NCBI RefSeq assembly: GCF_014529945.1
Contig: NZ_JACVFB010000001.1
Location: 806,001-870,000 of the forward strand
Length of the DNA stretch: 64,000 nucleotides
Direction: 5' to 3'
DNA from: Chitinophaga varians
GTDB lineage: Bacteria > Bacteroidota > Bacteroidia > Chitinophagales > Chitinophagaceae
Part shown: positions 16,941 through 31,900 of the stretch, piece by piece
Position numbering within the stretch: the stretch's first letter is position 1
How the letters are laid out: every line of letters begins with the position of its first letter
Program-made: the position numbers and the translations under genes
The notes under the pieces: model-generated
Databases searched by the model: none
What the model saw: only the letters and a program-made list of their open reading frames with translations
Told to the model about the DNA's origin: nothing

Positions 16941-19900
16941 ATGATGTCCCTCTTAAATAATGTTATGACTCCCGAATCAAGGTTTTTCAGCAAAAGCTGC
17001 AAGCGGCTGTTACTGGCGCTGTTTGGCATGATGACGACCGTTGCCGCTACTGCCGGCACTTTCCCCGTCACCAATACGAACGATGTTGGGCCCGGCTCAT
17101 TCAGACAGGCTATTCTGGATGCGAACGCAGCGGGCGCAGGCCCGCACGATATCGTGTTCAATGTGCACGGCCAGATTACACTGGCCACGTCGCTGCCTAC
17201 CATTACGGTGAAGAAACTGACGATCGACGGGCAGAACAGGATCACCTTGTATTCCACAGGCGTCAATCCCGTCATTAATCCTTTTGTGATCAATGCGGAC
17301 AGCGTCACTATCCGGAATTTCACGGTGCAGAACAACGGGGACATCAATGTGGACATCTTCCCTAATACAACCGGGATAACGATTGAGAATATACGCTCTT
17401 TCAGTACGGTAGGTAACAACCTGAACTCGTTTATGCGGGTACAGGGTGCTTCCAATAAGCTGACGGTGAGAAATATCACTTCCACCGACGTAGAGCCTGC
17501 CGGTGCTTCCACCCTCCCGCCACATATCGGGCGGGCCTTTTATTTTACCGGCGGTACGCAGACCGATCTGATCATGGACAATATTCAGCTCAGCACGGCC
17601 AACAATACGCGCGGGGGAGAAGGCATCGTATTCCGCGACGCAGGCGTGAATGGGTTTACGCTCACCAATAGTAATATCAGCGGTTTCCAGAATGCGGTGG
17701 TACTGAATAATACCGGCGGTGCGGTGGAAACGGCGAACAATGTGTTGTTCCGGAATGTCACCATTGATAGTTTATGGAGCGGCATATCACAGGGTATCTA
17801 CTGTGATTTCATCGCCACGAATTTTGACATCAACCGCACCACGGTAGATCTGGACGTGATTGGCGCCGATGACGATGGCGACTATGCTTTCCGCTTCGTT
17901 AATACAGCTACGAATATTACACTCGATACCATTAATATTAATGAAGTTGATCTCTGGTCCATCTGGTTCAACGGAGCGGCCAGCAATATCACGATTAATA
18001 AAGCCGTCATAGAAAACCGGATACCCGGGATCTACGCCGGAAGTCACATCCTGTTTAGTACCACGGTCAATGGCTTTACCTGTACCAATTCAGTACTGAA
18101 CGGAGACAAGCTGGGCACTACAGATGATAGTGATGCAGGTATTTACTTTACCGGAGCTGCTACCGGCGTCACGATCGACAACGTGACCTTTAACGAGTTT
18201 GATGCAGATGGTATTAATGTTACAGGTGCAGCGACCAATTTCCAGCTGACCAATTCTAAATTTACAAAGAACACGGACGGTATTGAGTTTTACAACGATG
18301 CTCCGAGAAATAATGTAGACATCATCAACTCTGCTTTTTATGACCAGGGACGCTCCGGTATCGTCATCAACGGCGCAAATGCCGTTACCGACGTAGACCT
18401 GAAAGGGGACACGGTCGTGAATAGTACCAATCACGGGATTTGGTTTTATGGCGCCGCCGCCGGCGTCACCGATTCGCAGATAGATGGTTGTGTGGTACAT
18501 GACAACGGCGGTGCGGGCATCATAACCGTAACGCCCACCAAGGTGATCATCACCAACAACTCCATATATAATAATATGCTCGCAGGCATTTCCTTAGCGG
18601 GCGGTAACTGTAACTATACCTTTGCGGCAGGCAAGACGCCGGTACTGGTGTCGTCCACGCCGATGGGAGGAGGGCAGTATCAATTACAGCTCACCATTCC
18701 CAATATAACGGCCGGCGCACAATACACCGTCGACATTTATGCCAATGATCCCGCTACGAACAAAACGAGCGGGCAATATTATGTTACGTCCTTAACCGGG
18801 CTTTCTGCCGGCACCTCTACACAAACCATCACCTATAATGCTGGTCCGGGTGTTACCGGCCTCGGTTTCTGGACCGCCACGCTGCGCATCCCCGCTAATA
18901 CCTGCGGTACTTCCGAATTTGGCAATAGCATTTCGATGGCGGCCAAAGGTCCTGCCTGTGTGAGCAACGGCGTAGTAGCATGGTACCGGGCAGACCAGGC
19001 GGTGAATGGCGTGAACTGGGGCGATATTTCCGGTAACGCCAACCATATGACGGTGGTCGGTGATCCGGACAATACCACTGGTATGGTCAACTTCAATCCG
19101 GCTATTTATTATGATGGCAACGATGCCCACGTGGTACCTGCCGCGGCAAGTGTTGCCGGGGCTTATTCTATCATGGGCATGGGCCTGCTGGAAGGTAGCC
19201 AGACGGGCCGCGTATTCACCAGCTCCACCAGCAATGAATTGATGGGGTGGCATGCCGGGCTGGAAAACCGCGCGTATGTGGAAGGTTGGATCGATCAGGG
19301 TAACGCTGTTACGGCAAAAGGTAAACTTTACTCTTTTGAAAGAGCAGCCAGCGGCGCCTATGAATTTAAAAGCAACGGCGTACTGCGGAAAAACGGCCCT
19401 ACCTCCAGCGCTACCGGATGGACGCTGGACGTAGGCGGCAACGCTTATGCTGAATACTCAAAAATATTTATCCCGGAAGTATTCATCTACAACCGTGACC
19501 TGACGCCTGCCGAAATGCAGCGGATAGAATCTTACATGGCGCTCAAATACGGCATCACGCTCAACAACGGCGCTACAGATTATATTAACAGCGACGGTAC
19601 CGTACAAATATGGACGGCCGCCGCTAATGCCGGTTATGGCAAACGCATCACCGGTATCGGCCGCGAGGATTGCGCTATGCTGAGCCAGAAACAATCCCTC
19701 AGCCAGGATAGTGGTATCGTCACGATCGCGCTGGGTAGTGCGATCGCTGCCTCCAATGCGGCGAATGCCACTAACTTCACGCAGGACAAGGCCTTCTTCG
19801 CTTTCAGCGACAATGGTGGGACAACCGGTTATTTCACGGCTGTCACCAGCGCTAATGCCAATCAGCGCATGGGCCGCGTGTGGCGGGTACAGAAAACAGC

Positions 19901-22900
19901 TTCGTGGGACAACAGCCAGCAGATCACGCTGCAACTGGCCGGTGGCGCAGGCAACAACTACCTGCTCATCAGCACTGATGCTGCTTTCGGCACCGTAACC
20001 AAAGAACTGAAACTGAATGGCACGGGAACGGTTACACTGTCAGCCGCTGACCTGGCCAACGGCGCTTACTTTACTTTCGGCCAGCAACAACGGTATCCGG
20101 GCGGCGTGGCCAATAACCTGCAAGCATGGGTGAAAGCAGATGCCGGCACTACCGTGGCGGATGGTAACATCCTCAAATGGCAGGACCAGGCAGTGCAGAG
20201 AGAGTGGCCGCTTAACACCACCACATCCGTGGGCTGGGCGAAGAACGCTATTAACTACAACCCTGCCGTTAACTTCCTGGGTGATAACTTTTTCACAGTA
20301 CCGAAATTCACAGAGAGCTTCACGGCGGGTGAAATATTCTCCGTACAGTATTCCAATACGCCGGCTACTGCTACTGCGCCTTCGTTCCCGTTTGAATTTG
20401 GAGGAGACGCGTCCGCACTGACAGCACAACACTACCCGTATAACGGTTATGTATATACGCACTTTGGTACCAATGCAAGGCCCGGGTATTCGTTCGGAAG
20501 TCTCAATATACAAAAGGCACATATATTAAATAATTGGAGCGCTCCCGGCAACTGGGCATTGAACTTTGATGGCAAAACCATCGGCAGCAGTACAACCTTC
20601 CCTGTTTCTTTCAGCAGAGGGGCCGCGCTGAACTCCGCTATCGGCGCAGGACATGGTTCCATATTTAATGGTCGCATGGCTGAGGTGATCCTTTATAACA
20701 GGCAGCTGAACGCTACAGAGCGTTCACAGGTAAACAGCTACCTCGCACTGAAATACGCGCTCACCCTGAAAACTGCCGCTGGCGCCACGACGGACTACCT
20801 CGCCAGCGACGGTACCACTAAAATGTGGACCGCTACTAAAAATACCGGTTACGGTGAACGTATCACCGGTATCGGCAGGGATGACAATGGTACACTGCTG
20901 CAGAAACAAAGTCTGTCGCAACTCGATGGCGCCAACGTGACCATCAGTATCGGTACCGCGCTGGCAGCTGCCAACTCGGAGAATACCACCGATGTGGCCA
21001 ACGACCTTTCCTTCTTTACTTTCAGCGATAACGGCCAGCCGGCTACCTACAGCCAGGGCGTTACAGGTCTGGGGAATGTCACCGCGCGCATGGGCCGTAT
21101 CTATAAAATAGATCGTACCAACTGGGCGACCAGTTCCATCAGACTGGGATTGACCGGTGGTAACAATACCAATTACCTGTTGGTGAGCAATGATGAAACC
21201 TTTGGTGCCGGTGATAAAGTATATGCACTGGATGCTAACGGTCAGCTTACCCTGGGCAGCGATCTGCTGCCTGACGGCGCCTTCTTTACTTTTGCCAATG
21301 CGCAGGCAGGTCCGGCTGGCGTAGCCGGCGGCCTGGAAGTATGGGCGAGAGCGGATAGCGGGGTAGTGATAAGTGGCGGCAACGCTTCCCAATGGAAAGA
21401 GATGAGCGCTTCCGGCCGTACATGGACAGTCTTTAATGGAGTGGCCCTCCCATGGAAGGCTGCATCCTTTAACTTTAACCCGGGTATCAGCTTCGTTGGC
21501 ACTGGCACTGGCGGTAGTTATTTCATTTTACAGCCAGAGATCGCCAATACCTTTACCGCTGGTGAAGTATTCTCTATACAAACATCCAACGTTGACAACA
21601 CCGGTAATGCCATGTATCCTTTTGAATTTGGTGGTACCTATGCAGGCGGTGCAGCGTTCTATAATTATACCAACAACAATCAATTTACTTATTTCGGTAC
21701 CAACACCGGTCGCATGAACTTCCCGTACCCTGCCGGTGTCAGCGTACGCAATGCGCATATGCTCAACATCTGGAGCGCTCCCAACGACTGGGCAGCCGGT
21801 GTGGACGGCAAAGTATTGCTGACTGTCAATCCCAATGCCGTGAATTTCCTTTCTCCGGCTAACAATAAGGATTATATCGGCGCCGGTCACAATGCTGTAC
21901 ACAATGGTGACATCCCTGAGGTCATCTTGTATTCCCGCAAGCTGACCACCGTAGAACGCCAGCAGGTCCAATCCTATATGGCGCTGCGTTATGGCCTCAC
22001 ATTGGGCATCGGTACACCGATGGATTACCTCGCCAGCGACGGTACTACCACTATGTGGAAAGCCGCTACCGGTGGCGCTTACGCCAAACATATCATTGGT
22101 ATCGGTCGTGACGACAAAGGCATGCTGTTGCAGAAACAATCTATTGCGGCAGATACCGGTATCATCACCATCTCCGCGGGTGCGGCTATTGCTGCTTCCA
22201 ACAAAGCCAATGCCACCACTATCACCAACGATCTCTCTTTCTTCACTTTTGGAGATGATGGCGCGGCCACGACCTACCTGACACCGGTGACCGGTCTCAA
22301 CACCGTCAATAGCCGCATGACCCGTATCTTCAAAGCACAGAAGACTAACTGGGCAGATCAGAATATTACGCTCAAAGTGGCCGGCGGTAATGCAAGAACT
22401 TACCTGTTGGTAAGTGCCGACAATACTTTCGGCGCAGGCGACGTTGCCTATCCGCTGAATGCCGATGGCACTGTTACCCTTAACAGCAGCCAGTTGGCCG
22501 ATGGCGCTTACTTTACTTTTGCGAGAAATGTTACCGGGCCCAATGGCGTTACCAACGGCGTTACCTTCTGGCTGCGTGCAGATGACGGCATGTCCGGTGG
22601 CAGCAACTGGACCGATTACAGCAGCAAAGGTAACGACGCTGTACAAGCTGTAGTCGGCAGCCAGCCTATCACGGACGCGAAAGCCTTCAACTTCAACTAT
22701 GGCCTCGTATTCGATGGTACGGATGATTACCTTGATATTAACACTACCCGTATAGACCCGTCAACCGCCACTATCTTTGCAGTGGCCAGCGGCTCCGGTT
22801 TCTCCACTGTGAGAGAACTGGTGGGCAGCGGCGCTGAAAGCGCAGCGCATGGTATGGAATTCAGGATGGTCAATTCAGGACAGCAGCAATTCCTCGAAAA

Positions 22901-25900
22901 CGCAGCAGCAGTAGTGGCTGTAGGTGGCCTTGCCACTTTCCAGGCTAATAAACCCTATATTTTCAGCGTTACCCAGGCCAGCAATACGCCCAATGGTATC
23001 CGCATGTTCGGAAACTATAAGCTCGACAACCAGGGAACGATCAACCTAACACCGCTCACACAGAACCTGGTGTCCATCGGTTCCCGCTCCATCGCGGGCA
23101 GGGGACTTTTCTGGATGGGCGGCATGGGTGAAGTGGTGGCCTACAACCGTATATTGTCCGACGCAGAACGTCAGTCAGTAGAATCTTACCTGAGCCTGAA
23201 ATATGGTATCACCATGAACGAAGGCGCTACGGACTACCTGGCTACCGACGGCTCCAAATACTGGACTGCCGATGCCATCTATAAAGCACGTATCACCGGT
23301 ATCGGTAGAGATGATGCTACTGCGCTGAATACCAAACAGTCCCTCAGCGTGGACACAGGGTACGTGACCCTCTCACTGGGCAGCAATATTCCGCTGACCA
23401 ACGAACAGAACAGCAATACGATTACCAACGATAAATCCTTCTTTGTATTTGGCGATAACGGCCAGTCGGCGACTTCTTACACCACTATCGTAAGCGGCAC
23501 CAACGCCACCCGCCGACTGCCCCGCGTATGGAAAGTAGGCAAAACCAACTGGACCGATCAGAATATTACCCTGAAAGCCAATGCCACCGGCACGAAAGTA
23601 TATATGCTGATCAGTACTGATCCTACTTTTGCGACGGTCACCCAGGAACTGCCGCTGAATGCAGATAAAACCATTACCCTCAGCAGCAGCCAGCTGCCTA
23701 ATGGTATCTACTTTACTTTCGGCGCAACAGTGAAATACCCGGGCGGCGTGGCCAGCAGCAATATGTTATGGTTGCGCGCAGATATCGCTACTTCTGCAAC
23801 TGCTGACAATACGCCGATCAGCAGCTGGAACGACTATAGCTCCAATGGCAACAACGTAGCACAGGCTACAGCTGCCAATCAGCCGATCTACATGGACAAT
23901 GCTGCCAACAACCTGAACTTTAACCCCGTGGTAAGGTTTAATGGTGCGCCGCATGCCATGACAGGCAACTCTTTCCTGAAGACCGGTACCTACAATGCAG
24001 CTTATGCTTTCTATGCCGGAAGCCAGGCAAGTGCCAATCAGACAGTTATCTTTACAGAACCTGCTCCTGTTGCAGGAACGAACCAGTTTACCTTACACGC
24101 CACCTGGAGTGATAATGTCGTGTACTGGGATGCTCCTTTCCTCAACAACCGTCTTACCTATAATGTAGGAGATATCACCAATCAGGTAATTCTCTGGACA
24201 GCGACCAGCAATTTGAGTCTTGCTGCCAACAAACAATTCATCTACAAGAATGGTGTCAATGTGGCCGCTGGTAATAAGACGGATGTCATAACCGGCGGAG
24301 GTAAACCATTCCAGTTAGGTTGGAATACCAGTTCCTATAACGGCCGTATGGGCGATGTAATCGTGTATACCAACGCGCTCACTCCGGTGGAAGAGCAGAA
24401 GGTGAACAGCTACATGGCCATTAAATATGGTATCACGCTAAACAACGGCGCTACCAACTACCTGGCCACCGACGGCAGCACCGTATGGAATGCTGCCACC
24501 AACACCGGTTACGGTAATTATATTACCGGTATCGGTCGTGACGACGCGGAAGACCTGAACCAGAAACAATCCCGCAATACCATGAGCGGTATGCAGCTGG
24601 CGATCGGTCTGAATAGTCTCTCAGAAACAAACAACAGCAATGCCAATGCATTCACGGCTGATAAATCATATATGGTATGGGGCGACAACGCCGGCAGCGG
24701 TCTCTTTAAAACCGCGCTGACAGGTCACCCTGTGGCCAACTACCGCATGGCCAGGGTCTGGAAAGTACAGAAATCCGGCACTGTCGGTACGGTACAGGTG
24801 GCGGTGCCCTACGACGCACTGCCCAACGCGGCGCAGACTTACCTCATCGTCAGCAACGACGCTACTTTCGACGGAACGGACCAGTTCATTCCGGTAACCG
24901 CCATGACACTCAACGGCGTGAAACACTACGCCGCCAATGTGGACCTGGCCAACGGCCAATACTTCACCTATGGCGCCTCTATCAAAACGCCGGGTGGGGT
25001 AGTGGGCACTTCCCTGTGGCTGCGTGCAGACGCAGGTACTTCCAGCACGACAGACAATAGCGCTATCAACGGCTGGACAGACTACGCTTCAGACCTGAAC
25101 AACGGTACACAAGCTACCGCTGTGAACCAGCCGCTGTACATGAGGAATGCAACGACCAATGCCAACTTTAACCCTGTCGTGAAATTCGATGGGGCAGATT
25201 TCCTGAACCTCGATATCAACAAACTGCCGATGGGCACCAGCGCCAGAACATTCTTCGGCGCGGGTAGTTTGTCTACGCTCACTGGCAACGGTTATATCAT
25301 CGGATATGGTGGCAACACTACCAGTCAAGGTGTAGGCCTCGCAGCCATAGGCGGTAACGGTACAGCTGATTTTGTGGGTTGGGCTAATGACGTGACCAGC
25401 GCTGCCGGCTACTGGCAACCTAATGTATTTAATGAAATGGTGGGCGTATGGGCCGGTAATGGCGGCAACGCTACCCTGTACGGCAAGATGCAGAAGTTAG
25501 GCGGACCGCTGGCCAAGGCCTGGAACACCACTACCGGCGGTGCTCAAATTGGTAGCCCACCCTGGGACATCGCACAGTCCTGGAAAGGCAACATCGGTGA
25601 GGTGATCGTATATCCGACCGCGTTAAGTACCAATGAACTGCAACGCGTATCTACGTACCTGGCTATCAAGTACGGCTATACGATGGACCAGACCACGCCG
25701 GTCGACTATCTGGCTACCGATGGCACTACCAAAGTATGGGATGCCACCGCCAACGCCACTTATAAAAATAACATCACCGGTATCGGTCGTGATGATGTGG
25801 AAGGCCTGACACAGAAACAAAGCCAGAACATCAACACCGGCTTACAGCCCATAGTGGGCCTCGGTGCTATCGCAGCCGATAACCTGAGCAATACCAATAC

Positions 25901-28900
25901 CTTCTCCGCAGATAAATCATATATGGTATGGGGAGATGATGGCGCTGCCACCACTTTCACCACCGCTATCACCGGTAATCCGGCTGTTACCAACCGTATG
26001 ACAAGAATCTGGAAGGTACAGGAATCCGGTACCGTAGGTACCGTTAATATCGCTGTGCGGAGAGATCAGCTGCCGAAAATAGCGACTACCCCTTACCTGG
26101 TAGTCAGCAATGATGCTACTTTCGACGGTACTGATCAGTTTATTCAACTGTCTGCCACAGACGTAAATGGTGTGGCCAGCTATGCGACCAACCTCGATCT
26201 GACTAACGGTCAATACTTTACTTTCGCCAGCTTCGTAACAGCACCGGGTGGTGTGGCCAACGAAATGCTGTGGGTGAAAGCAGATGCAGACCTGCTGGTG
26301 AATGCCAACAATCAGGTAGAACAGTGGATCAACCAGGCCGGCTCTATGGTAACGGAACTGCGTGCTGCACCTGTAGCCCATACAGATCCTATTGCCGCTT
26401 CAGCGGACATCATTAATGTACCTAATGGTATCAACTTTAACCCAACGGTAGACTTCTCCGGCGCCATAGGCAAATCCCTGAAAGGTAATGCCGGTATCAG
26501 CTGGAACTCTACCCCCAATATGTCCATCTTCTCTGTGAGTTCACCGGAAGGTCCGGTAGTCAATGGCCTGGGAGGTATTTTCGCTACCAATGGCGAATGG
26601 TCGGCATCAGCGAATGCCGGCAGAGGACTGTTGTATACCAGCGGCATTAACTATGCGCTGGATGGCGGCGGATGCCTGGTGGCACCGTCTTACCCTCCTT
26701 ACTTAGGGCCCAATGTGGTACGTGGTGAGTATGTAAGTGCCAACAACGGACTGAATGGAAATACCTGGCTGAATGGCAAAAAAGGTACGCTCGGCAATAA
26801 CTGCGCAACGCAGGCAGGAGGCTCTTTCTTTGAAATAGGCGGTCGTACCACCGACAACACAGCGTATGATAACCGCATCTTCAACGGTAAAATCCCTGAG
26901 GTGATCGTATACAAGACGGCCCTCACGGCTACTGAAGCCCAACAGGTGGAATCTTACCTCGGGGTGAAATATGGTATCACGCTTGACCAGAGCACCGCAC
27001 AGAACTATCTGGCCACAGATGGCTCCGTGATCTGGAACGCCACCGCTAACAACGCTTATAAAACAAATATCTTCGGTATTGGTCGCGATGACCGTGAGGC
27101 GCTGGCACAGAAGCAGTCCCACAGCATCCACCCGGGTTCTATCCTGACGATTGGTATGCGCACCATCGCCGCTACCAACGCCGATAACGGTAATACTTTC
27201 GGCGCCGATAAGAGCTACCTGATGCTGGGCAGCAACAGCAATGCCCTGACCGTAGCCGGTACAGACCTGCCCGTAGGCAGCTGTATCCCTGAACGTCTCA
27301 CACAGGAATGGAAAACACAGTTCACCAACTACGATATCAGCAGCCAGCCACTCAGCCTGCAGTTCAATCTGAACGGCATCACCGTGAAAGGCACTGCTGC
27401 TACTGACTTCACCATCCTGGTGGATGAAGACGGCGACGGCAACTTCGCCACCGGCACTGTCAGCGAAATTCCGGCTACCAGCTTCAACGGCGGTGTCGTG
27501 AGCTTCGACAACATCAGCACCCTGAAAGACGGCGTGGTGTTCACCCTGGTGACCAGCCACCTGCAACGTACGGCTAACCTGGTACCGGATGCAACGGTGA
27601 GAACAGTGGCATCTACCTGTATCGACAAAGGCACGCTGTATTTCATCGATCCTTCCGATGCCAACAAATACATCGCTTCTATTACCCTGAACGGTAATAC
27701 CATGGACGTCACCAAGCTGTCGGCCCTGGTAGATGTAAACAGAGATATGAACGCGGCACTGGGCAAAAACAGCGGCACCGACTATGGTACGCAGCTGATG
27801 CGCAGACTGGTACAGATCAGCTATACCGGTGCTGACCTGACACAGAACGGTGGTGTTACCCTCCGCCTGTTCTGGAACCCGGCCGAAAAAACCAATGCAC
27901 AGAACATGCTCTCCGGCACGCGCGGTGTAACCGGCGCACAACGTTGGGCATGGTTCAAACATACCGGTGATATCGCCGCTACGCTGGCGGACCTGACGCC
28001 TTCAGCACTCGCCAATATCAATGAACTGACACCTTCCGCTACCGGCCAACAGGACGGCGTGGAATACGTGGAATTCAGCGGTATTCAGAACTTCTCCACT
28101 TTTGGGGGTGTAACAACCGCCACCGGCGTACTGGCTATCACCAAAGGTCAGGATGGCAAAGAAGGTGCACAGAACGGCTCTTTCAATGTTAGTCTGCCTG
28201 GTACCGTTACCGCAACAGAAGACATCACCGTGAACTATACCGTGACCGGTAGCGCGGCTAACGGCGTCGATTACACGACGTTGACCGGCACCATGACCTT
28301 CCCGGCTGGCAGCAACAGCGCGCCGCTCAACGTAGTCGTGACCGATGACAACATCCTGGAATTGACAGAAGACGTGACCGTTACCCTGAACGCCGCCAGC
28401 GGTGTTACCAGTGGTAACGCCTATATTATCAGCAGCACACAGTCTGCCGCTACGGTGAACATTGAAGACAATGACGCCAACGACCCGGCTAAGACAACCG
28501 CAGGCATTGTGTGGGTGGCCGATGCGAGAGAACCCAACACCAATGGTTCCTTCTATGTTAGCCTGCCGCCAAACGTTACTTCATCTGAAGACATCACCGT
28601 GAACTATGCCGTGGCCGGCGATGCTACCCCTGGCGCAGACTATATTCCGCTCAGCGGTTCAGTATTGATTCCGGCCGGTCAGCCTGGCGCCACCGTGTTG
28701 GTACAGGTGAACGATGACCAGCTGCTGGAAAAACCAGAGACGGTGATTGCCTCCATCACAGGTGGTAGCTCTGCTCACTTCACGCTGACACCACGCGCCG
28801 GTGCTATCACTGCCACCGTGAACATCATCGACGATGAAAATACGCCGGCTAATCTCGTACTGAGCATTGCCAAGGCGAACGATGCCGCCGAACCGGCCAC

Positions 28901-31900
28901 CAATGGCGGCTTTATCATCAGCCTGCCAGCTAATGTCAAGTCTACCGAACCTATCACCGTCAGCTATTCTGTCAGCGGTACAGCCATAGGTGGGTCTGAT
29001 TACAACACCCTCACCGGTACGGTGCTCTTCCCGGCCAACCAGCCTAGTGTAGCCCTGCCCGTTAGCGTGATCAATGACGACCTGATTGAAAACCTGGAAA
29101 CCGTAGACGTTAAGCTCATCGGCGGTACCAGCAGCAGTTTCACCTTCACAGCCAGCACCACCAACGGTACCGCTACCGTGAACATTGCTGATGATGATAA
29201 TACTGCCGCTAACCGTGTACTGAGCATCAAAAAAACAACTGATGCCGCAGAACCGGCTACCAACGGGCTGTTTACTATCAGCCTCCCTGGTACGATCAAA
29301 TCTTCTGAACCCGTAACCATAACCTATACATCCTCCGGTACCGCTACCAGCGGCGTAGATTACGCCGCCCTGGGAACAACGGTGTTGCTGCCTGCAGGAC
29401 AGAACAGCATCACCCTGCCAATCACCGTTATTGATGACAAGATCATCGAGAAGACTGAGAATGTCATTGCAACGGTGACTGGCGGTACCAGCAACAGCTT
29501 TACTTTCACTGTCAGCAGCACAGAGGCCAGCGCCACTGCTGACATCACGGATGATGATAACACACCAGCCAATCGTGTGTTGAGCATCGTCAACGATGGG
29601 GGAGACGCGTCTGAACCTGCTACCAACAGTAAGTTCACGATCAGTCTGCCTAAAGGCGCTACCGCCGCCGATAACATCACCGCTGTAGAGCCTATCACGG
29701 TGAACTACGCCATCACTGGCACGGCCATTAACGGCACCGACTATGCGACGCTCACCGGCACCGCGATCATCCTCGCGGGTGACAACAGTGTCACCGTTCC
29801 CGTAACCGTGATCAACGACCAGCTGATGGAGCTGACCGAAGACGTGACGCTGACGATTACCGGTGGTAGCAGCAGCAGCTTCGCCTTTACGGCAAGCCCG
29901 ACCAACGGTAATGCGACTGTAAACATTCTGGACGATGACAACACACCGGCCAATCGCGTACTGAGCATCACCAAAACCAATGATGGTGCAGAACCAGCCA
30001 CCAATGCGCTGTTTACGATCAGTCTGCCTTCAGGCGTTATTCCTTCAGAAGACATCAAGGTGACCTATACGATAGCAGGAACGGCTACTAACGGCACAGA
30101 CTACACTACGTTGACTGGTATTGCAACTATCCCCAAAGGAAAAGACAATGTTACGGTCCCTGTAGTGGTGACCAACGACCTGCTGATAGAAGGTACAGAA
30201 GATGTGGTGTTGACACTCACCGGTGGCAGCTCTGCTAACTTTGCTTATACACTTAATCCTTCTCAAACCACCGCTACAGCTAATATCGCCGATGACGATG
30301 ATAATGCTGCTAACCGGGTACTGAGCGTTACGAACAATGGCGACGCAGCAGAACCGGCTACCAATGGCGAATTTAAAATCAGCCTGCCTGCAGGGGTAAC
30401 CTCTACCCGGCCGATTACCGTGAACTATAGCATTGGGGGAACAGCTACCGCAGGCGCAGACTATACTGCATTAACCGGCACCGCTGTCATACCTGCAAAT
30501 CAACCCTTTGTTGTGGTGCCTGTCACAGTAGCGAATGATAACATCATCGAACTGACAGAAACAGTGGTGATGACCATTACCGGTGGAACTGGCGGAGGCG
30601 CTCCTTATACCGCCGCTCCGGGGGCTACCACGGCCACCGTGAACATTGCGGACGACGACAATACACCGGCCAACCGCGTCGTGAAAGTCGTGGCCACCCG
30701 CGATGGGGCTGAAGGCGGCACCTCTATCAGGTTCGATTTCTCCCTTGCTTCAGGGGCTGACATTTCTCAACCGATAAAAATTAATTATACCGTAACCGGT
30801 TCCGCTATTTTGGGTACTGACTATAACGGTATCACTGCGAACCACTTCGACGGAACAGCCATCCTGTCACCAGGGGCCACTGTTTCAACCTCCATCGTGG
30901 GTAATATCGTAGATGATAAAATCATAGAGGGTACAGAAAACGTCGTGATCACCATTACGGACGCTTCCTCCACTGACTTTACATTTACGCCGGACCCTGC
31001 GGCCACCACAGCCACCGGAAATATCCTGGACAACGATGACGCGTTCCGTGTGATCAGCATCAAACCCAGAATGGATGCCGCAGAACCGGCTACCAGCGGG
31101 GCTTATTCCATCGGACTGCCAGCCGGCTATTCAGCTGCCGTACCTATTACGGTGACATATAGCATCGCTGGTTCCGCAACACCTGGGGTGGATTACGCGA
31201 CCCTGAGCGGTACGGCGGTGATCCCGGCCTATACAGAAGGCCTCGACGTATTTGTGAACCCGATCGATGACCAGCTCATTGAAAACACGGAAAACGTCGT
31301 TGCTACGCTGACAGGCGTGAGCAATACAGGCTATACCATCAGCACCACCAATGCCAGCGCTGTTGTCAATATCGATGATGATGATAATTCAGCCGCCAAC
31401 CGTGTGCTGAGCATCACCAAAGTGTCTGACCTCGCAGAACCTGCTACCGATGGTAGCTTCAAGGTGAGTCTGCCTGGTATCATTAAAACATCAGAGGATG
31501 TGACCATCCACTATGCTGTCACTGGTACCGCTGTTAACGGTACCGACTATACGACACTCACCGGTACTGTGTTGCTGCCAAAAGGAGAGAACAACGTGCT
31601 GATTCCGGTAGCTATCCAGGACGACAAGATCATAGAAGGTACAGAAAATGTGACCCTCACCCTTACCGATGGTAAGAGCACCAGCTTTGTCTTCACTGTC
31701 AGCCCAACCAATGGCAGCGCTTCCGCTGATATTGCTGATGATGACGACGATGCGGCCAACCGTGTACTGAGTGTCACTAAAGACAGTGATGCGGCAGAAC
31801 CTTCCACTAACGGTGGATTTAAAATCAGTCTGCCTGCCGGGGTAACTTCCACCCAGCCTGTTACTGTGAACTATAGCATCGCGGGAACAGCGATCGGTGG

